This document shows, piece after piece, positions 30,732-42,500 of a stretch of DNA of 45,439 nt; within the stretch, counting starts at the first letter, position 1, and each line of letters begins with the position of its first letter. Where the stretch lies: the NCBI GenBank assembly GCA_004565275.1, contig SDOX01000101.1:2919-48357 (forward strand), read 5' to 3'. The notes below the pieces were generated by a model. The model was not told where the DNA came from and did no database searches. It was given only the letters and a program-made list of their open reading frames with translations. A program made the translations under genes and the position numbers. Source of the stretch: Nannochloropsis salina CCMP1776. Its lineage: Eukaryota; Sar; Eustigmatophyceae; Eustigmatales; Monodopsidaceae.

Positions 30732-33700
30732 TTTACTGAATCGATCCCGTGCAATTGGATTTGCAGAGAGTAAGGGCTGTTTTAATTGGTAATTGGATTT
30801 GCTAGATTAAAAACAGCATTTGATTTGATCTGGAGGCTGAATATTGGGCTGGCCAGGATCACAACCTCAAAGTCATGGGTGATATGGATGACTACAGAAT
30901 GGCAATCTTAAGTGGAAGATTGGAGGATTGGGACGCGTGGAAACGCGATATCAAAAGCTTCGTTGGTGCCAAGGACCCAGGGATGGCAGATATCATTGTT
31001 GGATTAACCAAGCCACCGATTTCTGGGGACGAGGAAAAATCTTATGATGACAAGAATGCGAAGGGTTACTTCACGCTTAAGAAGTACCTGAGAGGGGCGG
31101 CAGCAAATCTTAGCGAAAAATTCCGTTTGGATAAACATGGAGCTGGTGCGTTTAAAGCACTCACTGACAAATATGAATTGAGAGGAGAGACTCAAAAGGC
31201 ATTACTTATGTCTGAGTTCAGTCACCTCAACTTCAGTGAAAATGGTGACCCGGGGGAAACTTTCGAAGCAGCTGAGGAGCTGGCAAGAAAAATGAAGAAT
31301 CGTTTCGACGTGGATATTAATGAATCCATGCTTCTCACACACCTGATTAACAAAATTCCATCGGTATATGGAATTGTTAAAGTGAATTTAGAAACACAAG
31401 AGTCGATGACGTATGCTAACATGAAGTCAAAAATGACCAATCATTTTGTGACTAACATTGCTAATAAGGTCAAGGATGACCAGTGCTTAGCAGTTAGTTT
31501 CAATGGATACTGCAATTGGTGCGGTAAATACGGGCATAAGGAAATCGAATGCCTCGTAAAGAAGAATGGTGGAGGTCGCGGGGGACCTCCTAATAATGGA
31601 AACAAATCGGGCCGGTATGAGCGTGTACCTGGCAACCCCTACAATGGCCCTGGCAAAGGCGGGCGCATTAGTTACGGACGGGGAAATGGAGGCCGTGGAG
31701 GCCGAAGTGGACGTGGCCGTGGCAAAGGATTGCACGGTGGCAATGGTTGCCGATACTGTGCAAGTGCAGATCACTGGGGAAATGAATGCCCCAAGAATAA
31801 AACGGAGCATTCTTACACATGCTTGCTGGCTACCAGGGATATGTATGGGAACTCGAAGCACATGAAATCAAATTCTATAATGGTGGATAGCGGAGCTACA
31901 TCCCATATGAAGAGAGATACTACAGAATTGATTAATGTCAGGCGACATTATGGTCACGTATATGTAGCAAATGGTGAAAAGCTTGAAGTACATTACATCG
32001 GAGACTGGCTCATGGATGTTAAGCACAGCGATGGGACTGTTAAAGGTGTTATGTTTTAGGATGTAATTGTCGTACCCAATCTGAGTCGCGATTTATTATC
32101 TATGGCTAAGATAGATAAAGCTGGTGGAAAAATCGTTATCCGTGAAGGAAAGGGTATAATTAAAAAGGGTGACACATGTTTACCGATAAGGAAAGCAGAT
32201 AACACGTATATCTTAGACTACTACGGCAAACCATGTAAGGAAGCTAATATACTTAGCTCACCTGAATTATGGCACCAGAGGTTCGGACACACGAACTGTG
32301 AGTACATGAGGCAAATGGGTGAAATCGACGGTACCGGAGTACCAAAGGGGATTAAGAAACCTGGTGTTTGTGGGACTTGTGAATGTGCGAAACAAAGTAA
32401 AACGAGTTTCGGGACCAAACCTAGGGAGAGGGCGAAGGACCAGTCGAAGTAGTTCATACAGATGTACTTGGACCAGTCGAAGTACAATCACTTGGAGGCG
32501 CACGATATGCGATTGGATTTACGGATGATTACACCCGATGGAGGGTGGTATATCCAACGAAGTGCAAATCGGAATCCTTAGATTGTTTGAAACGATACAT
32601 TAAGGATATGAGTGTATTACACCGTGATTGTAAACTGAAGACTTTGATTGGATTGAGATCTGATAATGGTGGTGAATATACCGGCGTAGATTTCAAGAAT
32701 TTCTGCAAGAATCATGGGATTAGACAAGATTTTGGTATACCATATGGACCGCAGGATAATGGTGTTGCCGAAAAATCATGGCATGTATTATCAAACATGG
32801 CTCGAAGTCTTCGCATACAGGCTGGGGTGAGAAAACGTTTCTGGGCTGAAGCCCTCAACACTGCTGCCTATATTTTAAACCGATCCAGGACTTCTGCACT
32901 GGGCCCAGGTGAAACACCCTACTACAAGATGTTTGGAAAACACGCGAATATGAAGTATTTGAGAGTTTTTGGATGCAAAGCATTCGTCCATGATACATCT
33001 ACTGGAAGAGGAAAATTTGATGACCGTGCCTTGGAAGGATTCCTGATTGGTTATGATGACATAGGGAACAACCCTAAATGTTATCGAATTTATATGCCTT
33101 CTATTGGAAAATACATTAGATCTGGTCATGTAACGTTTGATGAAGAGACATTCCGGGCGGATATAATGCAACCTAACACTAGAGTTGAAACTTATCATAA
33201 TGAGGAAGAAGATGATAAGGATTCTATCAAGACAGTGGGGGCTCATCAGGAAGATGAGGTACTACCTACTTATACAAGTGAGGATGATGACGGCATCGAA
33301 GATGTGTCACATCACGATGATCAACCTGACGATCGTAGTATCGATCATGTCAGGGAGTTTCCGTCGCAAGTGGGGGCGACAGGATGGAAAAACACGGATG
33401 ATATTATTCAGAATATGAATAATATGGGGCGCACGCGAAGCAGGACAAAGGCTCGAGAACACCATCGATTGGATGATGGATTAGTAACCATGGGAGGTAA
33501 TTTAGCCTTTGCTGCAGCCTCAGAAATTGTCAATGAGGACTATCATCACACGGAAGATGAGAGTGGAGTGCTAGCTGAAAGGAGAAAAGCCAAAGATGCA
33601 AAGTACCAGGCCCGCATATAAAACGGTACCTGGGAATTCACCCCCTTACCGAAGGGAGAACGTTGTATCTCAAGTGGCTGGGTTGAAGCTGATAAGCGAG

Positions 33701-35229
33701 ATCAGAATGGAGTTATCGTAAGGAGAAAGGCAAGATTCATTGCAAAGGGCTACAGTCAAGAGTATGGATATGATTATCTCAACACTTATGCACCGGTTGC
33801 ATCGATAACCACGATTCGTTTGATATTGGCAATCGCATGCATATTGGATCTTGAACTGGATAACATGGATGTAGACACAGCTTATCTTCAATCAGACCTT
33901 GAAGAAAAGATATACGTCAAACAACCACCTGGATACGAGCAGTATGGACCAAATGGGGAAGAACTAGTTTGTCTATTGCATAAGTCATTATATGGCCTGA
34001 AGCAATCTGGACGTAACTGGCATAAGAAGATTGATGGATGGTTCCGAGGGTACGGTTTTCATTCTTCTTCTGCGGATCCATGCTTATATGTGAAGTTTGG
34101 ATCTAGTGGTGAGATAGAGGTTATCGTCTTATATGTAGACGATTTAATTATTGCTAGTAATTCTAGGACAATGGCTGATAAATTCAAGCAAGCTATTTCA
34201 AAGGAATTTAGCATGAAGGACTTGAAGGAACTTGATTGGATACTTGGTATGGCAATCAAACGGAATAGAGAGAAGCGGGTTATGGAAATCTCTCAGACAG
34301 CCTATATCGATATGATGCTGGCGAAATTTAGAATGGCTGATTGTAAACCACTCCTAAGACCCATGGAGGGGATTTTAACGAAGATGAATAGGAAAGATAT
34401 CAAGCCAGATAGTGAATACATGAAGCTAGTGGGTAGCTTATTGTATGTAGCACTGGTTACACGTCCGGACATTGCATTTGCAGTGCAGTCATTGGGAAAA
34501 CACTTGCAAGCAGCTAGTACAGAACATTGGATTGCTGCAAAACATGTATTAAGGTACCTGAAGGGTACTCGTGAAATCGGACTCAGATATACCGGTAATA
34601 CTACGGGATCATTTACCCTAATAGGATACGCGGACGCAGATTACGCTGGTGATAAGGATAATAGACGTTCGACGTCTGGTTATGCTTTTACGTTGAGTCA
34701 TGGAGATGATGTCAACACGATTGATTGGAAAGCCAAGCAACAAGATGTGGTGGCTCTATCGTCGGCTGAATCGGAGTTGATATCTGCTTGTTCAGCGACA
34801 CAAAGTGCAGTTTATATTCGTCAACTACTTATGGACCTTGGATTTGAGCAAGATGAGCCTACTATGATTATGGAGGATAATCAAGCTTGCATTGCGAAGA
34901 GCAATAATCCGATTACGCATAAGAGGTCGAAGCACATTGATGTACGTTCTCATTTTGTGCGTGAGAAAGTTGAGAGTAAGGAAGTAGAACTGGTATACAT
35001 TCCTACTCAGCATCAACTTGCAGATATTTTGACAAAACCTTTATCTAATATTCGATTGGCGATGATACGTAATCGAATGATGGGTTGTGAGTCTTAATTG
35101 GCATTTGGAGGCAGCTGTGGGATCAGCTGTAGATATGTTAGGGATCAGAGATGTGGTTATTATCTAAGTGTGAGTTACAAGGTTAATTGAAATGGATCAT
35201 ATTTAAATGATTAGGAGTACGAGTGGGGG

Positions 35230-35600
35230 CGACGCGAATATAAGGATGACATGATGATGCTAAGGGAGCATGAGATCAGCGATAGGAGGTCAAGCGAGCC
35301 ATCTTACAGTGTTGCACCTATATCCTTTATGGATCCAACAGTCTGTATTACGATGTGCTGTTCGCTATTGTATCATGTCATTGTTTGCGTCCACCTAATC
35401 ATTTGTATGTTATATCGTTATACGACAACAGGACTGGCGTCGACCAGTGTCTTTGCTTATCTGTCGTATTGGTCATCTTAGTGCGAGATTCTTGGGTGAA
35501 TCGTTGGTCTACATTCTCAGGGAGAATATTAGTTGTACTATAGAAGTGAATTGGATATTGGGTTATCCACAACGTTGTTTTGGTTTGTTTATACGCATCA
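35230..35600 (+). repeat. Copia LTR (371 bp), 3' end of copy D
   Basis: It begins CGACGCGAATATAAGG and ends TTTATACGCATCA, the same variant ends as the 29893 LTR. It is followed by hAT-derived sequence. Confidence 0.9.
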
Positions 35601-37080
35601 CCTAGTTCTTGCCCCATTACACTCGCCAGTGCACGGACGGGAACGTCGTTGTGGGGCGCCTCATCCTCCTTTTCCGCCATCGAAAACTCCTTTAAGCTGC
35701 CTGCCTTAACATTGCCGCCATCGCCTCGCTTCTCCCCGTGTTTCTTATCGCCATACATGTCCTCTTTCGTCAGTGCGGAAATTGTCTTACCCGTCAGGTG
35801 GTGTATCACACACCACGCTTTCTTCCATGCGTAATTGTCGGGGTCATTGTGTGTAAGATGGGTCCAGACACATCGCCATTCCTAGTGTCAGCATGCATCG
35901 AGCTTGAATCGACGCATTATGTCAGTGCGCGCTTGCTTCGCTATTTGTGGTACAGAGGGATGCAGGTCGGATAGTGCCTACTTTGTCCATATGGCGGGGA
36001 AGCCTCTACCGCCGTCAGGCAACACCACCGCGATTTTCGATGTGCGACTCAGCTGCTATATGAGGTGGAAGTACGAGGGCACCACGAGGGGGGCGGTCGC
36101 GCCTTCCGCCTGGAGCTTTGTGGTAAGCCTTTGAAAAGGCTCGTATGTGGCCTCTCTTTGCACGAGGTTGGAAAAATCTTCCATCGTCAGTTTAGTGTCG
36201 GACTGGGAGACCCCAGAGGACTCTGCAGGATTTCGATATTCGTCCATTGAGTGAGCAGTGAGGGAGGCCCCGCGCTGCTCGGTCGCTCGCTCCGCCATGT
36301 CATGGGTAGAGCTCCGCCGCGTCTGATTTCCCATGACCAAAGCGTGTTGTGGGGCACCCATATTCTCCTGTGCCTCCCGCAGATACCCTGCTTGGACGTT
36401 GCTGTGGCGGGCGCCAGCGACAGCCTTCCTGGTGCGCTTGAGAGCGGTGAGGATATGGTCAACTAACTTTAAAGACGCCGCAATGGTGCGCTGGATGCCT
36501 CGGAAGATAACACAGCAAGGACGAGACACCGGCATCCCTAACGCCTTTGATGACCTTAGCGTCAGCGTCGTGCACTACCCGGAAGATTGCTTTCACAGGT
36601 CTTCCGAAATCCTGCAGTGTCGCTTCCACGTACTGCTTAACGACCGCGGCAGTTACGTGTATCGTATCTACCTCCATACATGCTAGACAAAACTGCTTCT
36701 CAAAGCCGATCCTTGTGAGTTGTACCGTGTGAAGAAGCACGCCCATGTACTCCACCTGTGACATGTCCGTCCACATGTGAAAAGAAACGCAGCCCACCAT
36801 AAAGCGTAGAGCCGCCGAACCTGGTAGTTGAAGCGGACGAATGAAATCGAGAATCAAGCCCCGCGCCGCTTCATGCATAGCTATCGAGAACTCTTTGATT
36901 ATTTGGCGAATGAGCACGATATATCTGGGGTTCAGGAAATAGACAAACGCACGAAAACTCCAAGCATCAGCGCTGCGAGACGACAGTCGCGGATCAGGAA
37001 GCCCACGAGCTTGACAGTGTCCACTGCCTGTGTTTCGGCCAAGTAAGGGTCTGTGTCGGTCATCTTGCGCTGCACCGTGG
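35601..37080 (-). mobile_element. hAT-family DNA transposon remnant (transposase)
   Basis: Minus-strand frames at 36917-36459 and 36535-36056 overlap in different phases and together show hAT order. MWTDMSQVEYMGVLLHTV matches the hAT catalytic-region pattern (D-x-W-T-S ... Y-x-G-V-x-x-H). RRSSTHDMAERATEQR matches the conserved R-W-N-S-T-x-D-M-L-x-R-x-x-E-Q-R block, then LTMEDFSNLV and YEPFQRLTTKL match the segment that follows in the family. A start-like MTDTDPYLAETQ lies near 37064. The C-terminal dimerisation part is not seen, since the element ends at the copia LTR at 35600. Stops between the parts and the phase change show it is inactive. Terminal inverted repeats were not found. Confidence 0.7.
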
Positions 37081-37334
37081 CAGCATCGACTTATAATAGA
37101 AGGGTTTCTTCAACAACCTATGGATCTTTCGCTTGCACATAGATAGGGGTAGTAAGGAACATTTGTTTATCCTGTTTCCGCGATAATCCTCATCCGCGCG
37201 AAGGGCATCTCCATCCCCTGAGTCAGCTCAGACTGTTGAGGCCATGGCCAAAGGAGAAAGTTCTGGTTTGAAATGACCTTCTGTGGACACATAGAGGTAA
37301 ATAACTTATGATTGATGGTGGATATATGGACAAT

Positions 37335-37440
37335 AAATAAAGGGCAAAAAAGGTGCGCACCTTGCCATCGAGGTGCAGCACCGCACCTTTCACTCCTGCA
37401 CCTTCGCATCTTCGCACTATTTCGAAGGTGCGAGCCTTCC
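37335..37440 (-). repeat. Interspersed repeat 'RA' (AAGGTGC hairpins), copy 2
   Basis: In reverse complement it aligns with 2738-2845. The hairpin GCACCT-TGCCATCG-AGGTGC lies at 37357-37376. It sits about 210 bp upstream of the methyltransferase ATG. Confidence 0.7.
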
Positions 37441-37565
37441 CTGGTTATATCGTTGCAGCCGTTTTACAGTCGTTACTACTGGGTGTTAGCGAAGTTGTAG
37501 AGCGACTCGCAGCAGATCACCATAGTGAAATGTTATGATTTGCTTCCGCCTTGGAATGATAATTC

Positions 37566-37651
37566 ATTATTATACCACAACAGGACTAGCGTCGCCCAGT
37601 GTCTTTGGTAAAAGATTCTTGATTGAATCTTTTGTGAATATTCTCAGGGAG
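37566..37651 (+). repeat. Copia LTR fragment abutting a host start codon
   Basis: The segment with CACAACAGGACTAGCGTCG, CCAGTGTCTTTGGT, AGATTCTTG and ATTCTCAGGGAG matches the 3' third of the copia LTR (for example 16430-16535) with a short gap. It ends 2 bp before the ATG at 37654. Confidence 0.75.
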
Positions 37652-37653
37652 GC

Positions 37654-38888
37654 ATGAAATCAGCTCAACGCAAATATTTGACTCGACTACAACAGCAAAC
37701 CACGAAGTGGGCGCGGTTGATTTCATTTGTGTGCATTAGCATAATTCTGTGTGCCTTTATTAAGTACTTGGATGGAATGAAGATCTCTGTTCAGAGGATT
37801 CCGTCATCAGCCACTCTCCAAAATAAAGTCAATAAAGTAATAGATTACACGTGCGCGGACTCTTGGGTACTTAAGCATATCAACACCAGCATGCAGCAAC
37901 AAGTAGAAAAGAGGACCGCAGAATGGTACGACTCCTTACCCCTGCAGCTTGAGCGCGCTTACGACAAAGTGTCATCGCAACAAAGTGGAAATCCCAAACC
38001 CTCAAACGAGCCAGACAAATGGGATCGCTTTGACGTCATGATGCCCGTCATGGCAGGCGCATGTGAAATGCAAAGAATGCCAGAAATGAGCGACGATGGA
38101 AAATTTATTTGCGGTATCAAAGACATCCCCAATGAGGCACAACGACCTTGCATTGTCTACTCAATTGGTACGTCTTGGTCTCATACGGGCCCAAAATATT
38201 AGAAGAATCTAGCTGATTTCATTGTTCGTGCTTCATCCATCCTAACCTTAAACATCAACAAAACCAAGGTTCTGCTGATCGATGGGACTTTGAAGCGGCG
38301 ATTTATAAATCTACCGCATGCGAGATCCATACATTCGACTGCACAGTTGACAGCGCTCACATTCCAGAAGAAATCCAAGACAGAGTGATGTTTCATAAAG
38401 TATGTATTGGCAATTCTTCGAAGAGTGACTCTTCCAATAATCTGATATTTATGAATTTAAAGGAGATTATGGACTCACTTGGACATACCTACATGACGTT
38501 GCTGAAGGTAATTTCAAAAAGACATAAGGGTTTGGAAGGTCGTCAAGCTTTTGAATAGACGGGAAGCTCTTGTATATTGATACACGTCATCTCTCTTTCA
38601 CTCTAGGCTGATATCGAAGGCTATGAATATGGGATGTTCAACGAGATCCTGCTTGAGGACGATGTGGAGCTACCTGAGCAAATTTCCTTCGAATTACATT
38701 ACAGAGTTGCACCAAACTCTCATCTGACTTGGAAATCCCGAGAGAAAACAGCAGGAGAGATTGCCCTCTTTGCCATTCGTTTATATGAGCAAGGTTATCG
38801 CGTTCTTTCTCGAGAGGACAACAGGTACTCTCGGTGCAGGTCGGCTCGTATTAATCTTAACACCAAATTGCCTCTTCATTTGCGATAA
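37654..38888 (+). CDS. METTL24-like (Methyltransf_22) membrane-anchored methyltransferase
   Basis: Three exons can be joined: 37654-38167, 38269-38507 and 38607-38888. The introns are GT-AG, 101 and 99 bp, phases 1 and 0. The product is 344 residues. Residues about 19-38 form a type II anchor. Exon 1 ends in RPCIVYSIG and joins SADRWDFEAAIY, matching the C-x-V-Y-S-x-G ... F-E start of the SAM-binding domain of METTL24-like proteins. IHTFDCTV and VMFHKVCIG follow, then LLKADIEGYEYGMF (the D-I-E-G motif shared with FkbM methyltransferases) and ISFELHY. The C-terminus ends in a Cys-containing SREDNRYSRC segment, as in the family. Substrate unknown; sugar O-methylation is a guess from the neighbours. 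Its promoter region carries an RA repeat and an LTR fragment. The introns are short and AT-rich, unlike those at the window edges. Confidence 0.8.
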
Positions 38889-39808
38889 TTCCGAATTATA
38901 TTTTGAATCATTATCATACTACCTACAGGCTTTGTTCGCATTGTACGGAATTTACAGTAGCCCGGTTTCGGTGTCCGAAAGGTTCCCGCAGCATGATCAA
39001 AAATATTGAATCGCTACAATCGAATCCATGATAGCTTCCGGAGTCCACAAAAACCAAAAATCATGGGTGCAAAATGACTCAATACTCTGTTTACGGGAAC
39101 ATTTCTCCCTCAATAAGTTGTCATGTATAATATGGAGTTTTCATTAATCTACTATTTGTTTCGAAATTTTAGACCATTTAAAAGAATTTGTCATCTTATG
39201 TTCCAGGGATACGATACTTAAGACAACATAACATTAGCAAAGAATCACCGTTGATAAGGAGAAAGAGTATTGACTTATTCCAAACAATTATTTTTTCAGA
39301 ATATACGTTAATTTTTACAGATGACTTTTTAGGCGAGAGTTTACAGCTGTCGCTAGCACGCCGGGTATTGCCTTCTATTGAATTCTCCACTGTCATAGCC
39401 ATATTGATCTCGATCAGTTTACATCTATCCATGTTACGATGTGATCATGCCATTATAGCTATATATTGCAAGGCATCACTCCTATGCAGTCAACTATCGA
39501 GAGAATGTACAGTTCACAGGCCTCCTTTAGGTTGTTGAGCTTTCTTCATACCCAGCTCCTGCTGGTGTGAACTATCCGAGGAAAAGTGGAGAATCTATTT
39601 AGCTCTGGCGTTTTCAAATGACATTTCGTAGACGCGTGGTATGCCAGCGGCTATTTCGGTTGTTGATCTAGGATTATTTGGGGCGGTATTATGAAAGCTT
39701 GGAATGTATTGCATGTCTATCGCCGCGAGTTTCGATGCATAGAAACTGAAAGGGTGCTTCCACCCATAAATTTCTATGCTTAATTGGACGATTTCATCAG
39801 AAGGCAAA
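38889..39808. other. Intergenic, no supported gene
   Basis: AT-rich. A minus-strand frame (39807-39595, no ATG, TTG at its start) encodes about 70 residues with a protein-like look (LSIEIYGWKHPFSFYA) and runs up to the edge of the 121-bp repeat. It may be a piece of a broken gene, but I cannot assign it. Confidence 0.35.
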
Positions 39809-39929
39809 TTGACTATTTGATACAGATAAACAATGAGTCTCGACGGCTAGTCGCTGAAGATTTTTCCAAGATTACTAGTCCAGAGGTCCTTAGTATTGGA
39901 ATTCAGATTCGGGAGGGAGATCAGACAAT
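39809..39929 (+). repeat. 121-bp perfect direct repeat, left copy
   Basis: Identical over all 121 bases to 43153-43273, with a spacing of 3,344 bp. It encodes the DYLIQINNESRRLVAEDF ... IGIQIREGDQ segment of the fucosyltransferase-like protein. Confidence 0.95.
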
Positions 39930-40476
39930 GAAAAACGCCTTGAAGTCTTCGGCTTACCAGATCACTACACATGAAAATAGAAAATACTTCCTGGATTGTG
40001 CCTCGCTAATCGAACATCAGCTAATAAACGAGCTCGACAAGTGGAACCACAAAAGAATTTTATGGTATCTCGTAACCGATTCAATAAGTTCCAGGAAAGA
40101 GCTGAAGCAGCTAATAGGAGACAAGCTTATTGTGAACGTAAGACATGAAATCGCGCACTCACGACATTATTCCCTTAAACTTAGTGGTGAGCATGGTAAG
40201 AGCACGAGCGAACAGGGAATAGTAGAGGCTACAACAAATGAGGAAGTTATAGAGGCATTTCGCTTGGCAGCCGCTGAAAACTGGCTACTGTCGCTAACAA
40301 ATTTTAAGGTCATCAGTGGCTGGAGTGGATATGGGCGAATAGCATCCGCTCAATCTATGATGACGGGGACTACTTTTTCGATACGAGGTTCCCCTCAAGG
40401 AGGGAAATTGAACATCCAAGATCGAAATTGCTCGCTAAATCAGTCTGACGACATACTCAAGTTCTCAAATATATAA
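39809..40476 (+). pseudogene. C-terminal half of a fucosyltransferase-like gene
   Basis: The open frame has no ATG at its start (it runs in from 39784). It encodes the repeat-borne segment with IGIQIREGDQ and continues for about 180 residues to TAA at 40476. Visible features are RKYFLDCASLIEHQL, ILWYLVTDS, VNVRHEIAHSRH and LLSLTNFKVISGWSGYGRIA. This order (R-x-G-D, then V-T-D-S, then ISxxSGxGRxA) fits the acceptor and nucleotide-sugar parts of GT-B fucosyltransferases of the GT23/GT37 type. The N-terminal half is downstream at 42501. As drawn, this half has no start codon or membrane anchor, so it should not be made alone. Confidence 0.65.
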
Positions 40477-42500
40477 CGGATAGTCGATTATACTAGATAG
40501 TTTCGTTTTTAAATTATGCACTAGCTTTGGATGTTCGCTCGCATTCGACTCGTCCTTTTCGATCAGCGAAGGTCTAATCTTTCTTCCTCAGTTGCAAGTC
40601 GCCTCGTTGCCGCTTTTATCCTTTCCTGTTCCATTTTACTCACCATTTGCACCGTAGCCCATGAACCAGGAGTCGTTAGACTTTGGTTTCTGTCATCCCT
40701 TGTCAGCAATTGCGCATCGTCGTTTGTCTTGTATGAGGCCGGGCCTAGAAGAATGCCCTATATTGGTTGAATCTTGATTCTATCCAGACTCCAAAACCAT
40801 AGGGTTTGATTGATACGCCTCCCTCGTGATGAACATGACCAGCTCTACGATCAACCTCGCACGCGCCGCCAACGGCCAACGACCGCTTTCCCACGTGTTG
40901 AAACATGGGTTAATGCTCTTAAAGCGACGCTCACAGCGTGCCCTTTGAGGGTAAGGGAAGACCCCCCGGAAAAGTTGTGTGCATTCTCATGTGAGCTATG
41001 TTAGGAGTTCAGAGGAAAAAAACAACAAGAATTGTGCCAAAATACTCTCCCGTGAAGGTTTGTCCTCACGCTATGGGACTGATCGCCAGAGAAAGATGGC
41101 TACGACATGCAATGCCCGAGTGGAGTTCCCGAGCCGAGTGGAGGGCGTCCGAGAAGGGAAAAAGTCATAATTGGATCCTAATTAAGTTAGCATTTCTAGG
41201 GTGTGTGAGGGCCACAGAAGGATCCTGATGGTTTTTCAAGCACTCAATGAACAGGGCCTGAAAGGCTGGTCCGTGGCCCACGGATCGAAAGAACTCAGTT
41301 CTACCTTTCGCTTACCTTTCTGAGCGCCAAAGCGTCTTTTTTCTTCGTTGTTTGAGACGAAAATCCTCCGTTCAGCTTGGCTATCTATTCTTGTTTGCCC
41401 TTTTTTTTATTGTGTGTGTTGTTATCTTCTTTGGATTATGAGCAAGACATACTATTTCCAGTTGATCACTTTTTCGCCCCTAAGCCGAGTCCTAGACCTC
41501 GGCGACTCGTGTATACTGGATCCCACCCCACCAACCACTTCACGCCCAAAGCCTCAAGAATACCATTATTCTATTCCTCTTGCTCTTTCAAGACACTCCG
41601 ATGGAGTCCATACTCCCATTAACTTTTCCAAAATGTCGTGAACGTTTTAAAATGGCCGCACACTAAGAAAGTGAAATTTAAGCCCCCACTTGGCCATCCG
41701 AGTGGGGCACTTCTTGAAACGCTCTCCAAATCGTCCCACTTTCGTACTCACTGGCGAGTGGGCGCATTCTATGGACTGGGGCCAAGGCCAGACCGTCACC
41801 CCTACTTATATTCGGTCATTGATGAATGGCAGCCAATCAATCGATGGTCAGTTATGACTCATGCATGAGACTGCACCCGCTCCGCAGTACCGGGCCTGTC
41901 CAAACTGAGGGGATTCAAAAAGGGAGTATTGCGAAGGGGGAACTACTACAGGCGCTCCCTCGCGGGCTTTGGGGCAGAGCCCTAGGGAAAGACGTATTTA
42001 AGAGGGTCAAACACGCATTCTCTGATCACAAATTGGGGGCCCGCATATTCTGTCTGGTCATTACAATTAGCTCAAGCATCCTTCATGAAGAGAATTGCAT
42101 CACTGATTGGTGACCTTCATTGGTGACCCGTAGATGACGCAACTCCCCCGGGCGGGGGCATTCACATTGACAGTTCTAGCGGGCAGCTATATCTGTGGCT
42201 TTCTGTAAATACAGCTCTTCTCGGGGTTTGCACAAGTGAAAAACTATAGGAAACGTCCGGGTTTTTTGCGCCACTGACAATAAAATACTCTGTGCCGCCC
42301 TTTTCTTCCCTCGTGGGTCCCTTTCTCCATGGCGGAGGGGAAGGGGGAGGGAGGAAGGAGGGACGGAGGAAAAGAGGAATAGGGCCAACAGGATGAACGG
42401 ACATAAATTTTTCAAGTGCTTCCTATGTTGTGTCATTTACTGGCAAAATTACGTATCTGTACTTCCTCATTGCAGGTACCCCACAATATCTCGAGGTAAT
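40477..42500. other. Intergenic between the two gene halves
   Basis: No gene supported; frames of 60-97 codons have no motifs. It holds an RB fragment (41191-41316), a stretch of AGTGGGC/GCCCACT-type inverted motifs (about 41660-41765), and a short purine-rich GGGAGGAAGGAGG run at 42335-42380 resembling the window edges. The last part should carry the promoter of the N-terminal half. Confidence 0.45.
41191..41316 (+). repeat. Interspersed repeat 'RB', partial copy
   Basis: Shares CTAGGGTGTG, GGGCCACAGAAGG and GATCGAAAGAACTCAGT with the 3' half of 23305-23575. More diverged than the two long copies. Confidence 0.55.

Larger units (their letters stand above)
29893..35600 (+). mobile_element. 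Ty1/copia fossil, copy D (both LTRs, expanded leader)
   Basis: LTR 29893-30264, primer-binding site 30265-30276, leader with an expanded 51-bp array, gag from about 30875, zinc knuckles near 31510 and 31745, protease near 31885, integrase about 32250-33400, reverse transcriptase about 33600-34250 (YVDDLIIAS), RNase H to about 35095, and 3' LTR 35230-35600. About three or four breaks interrupt the coding part. The two LTRs differ by roughly 15-20 positions by eye, mostly clustered in the middle, which suggests modest age plus some exchange with another LTR subtype. The right flank is the hAT element; no target duplication is visible at the outer ends of the C-D array. Confidence 0.92.

Noticed and set aside
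30323-30754. Long open frames on both strands with repeated peptide units
   Set aside because: They are by-products of the 51-bp tandem repeat in the copia leader (a multiple of three without stops), not repeat proteins.
39595-39807. 70-residue minus-strand gene next to the direct repeat
   Set aside because: It lacks an ATG and a recognisable motif; noted only as a possible gene fragment.
40810-42113. Several plus-strand frames of 60-97 codons
   Set aside because: They have no motif, no codon bias and overlap each other; treated as chance frames.
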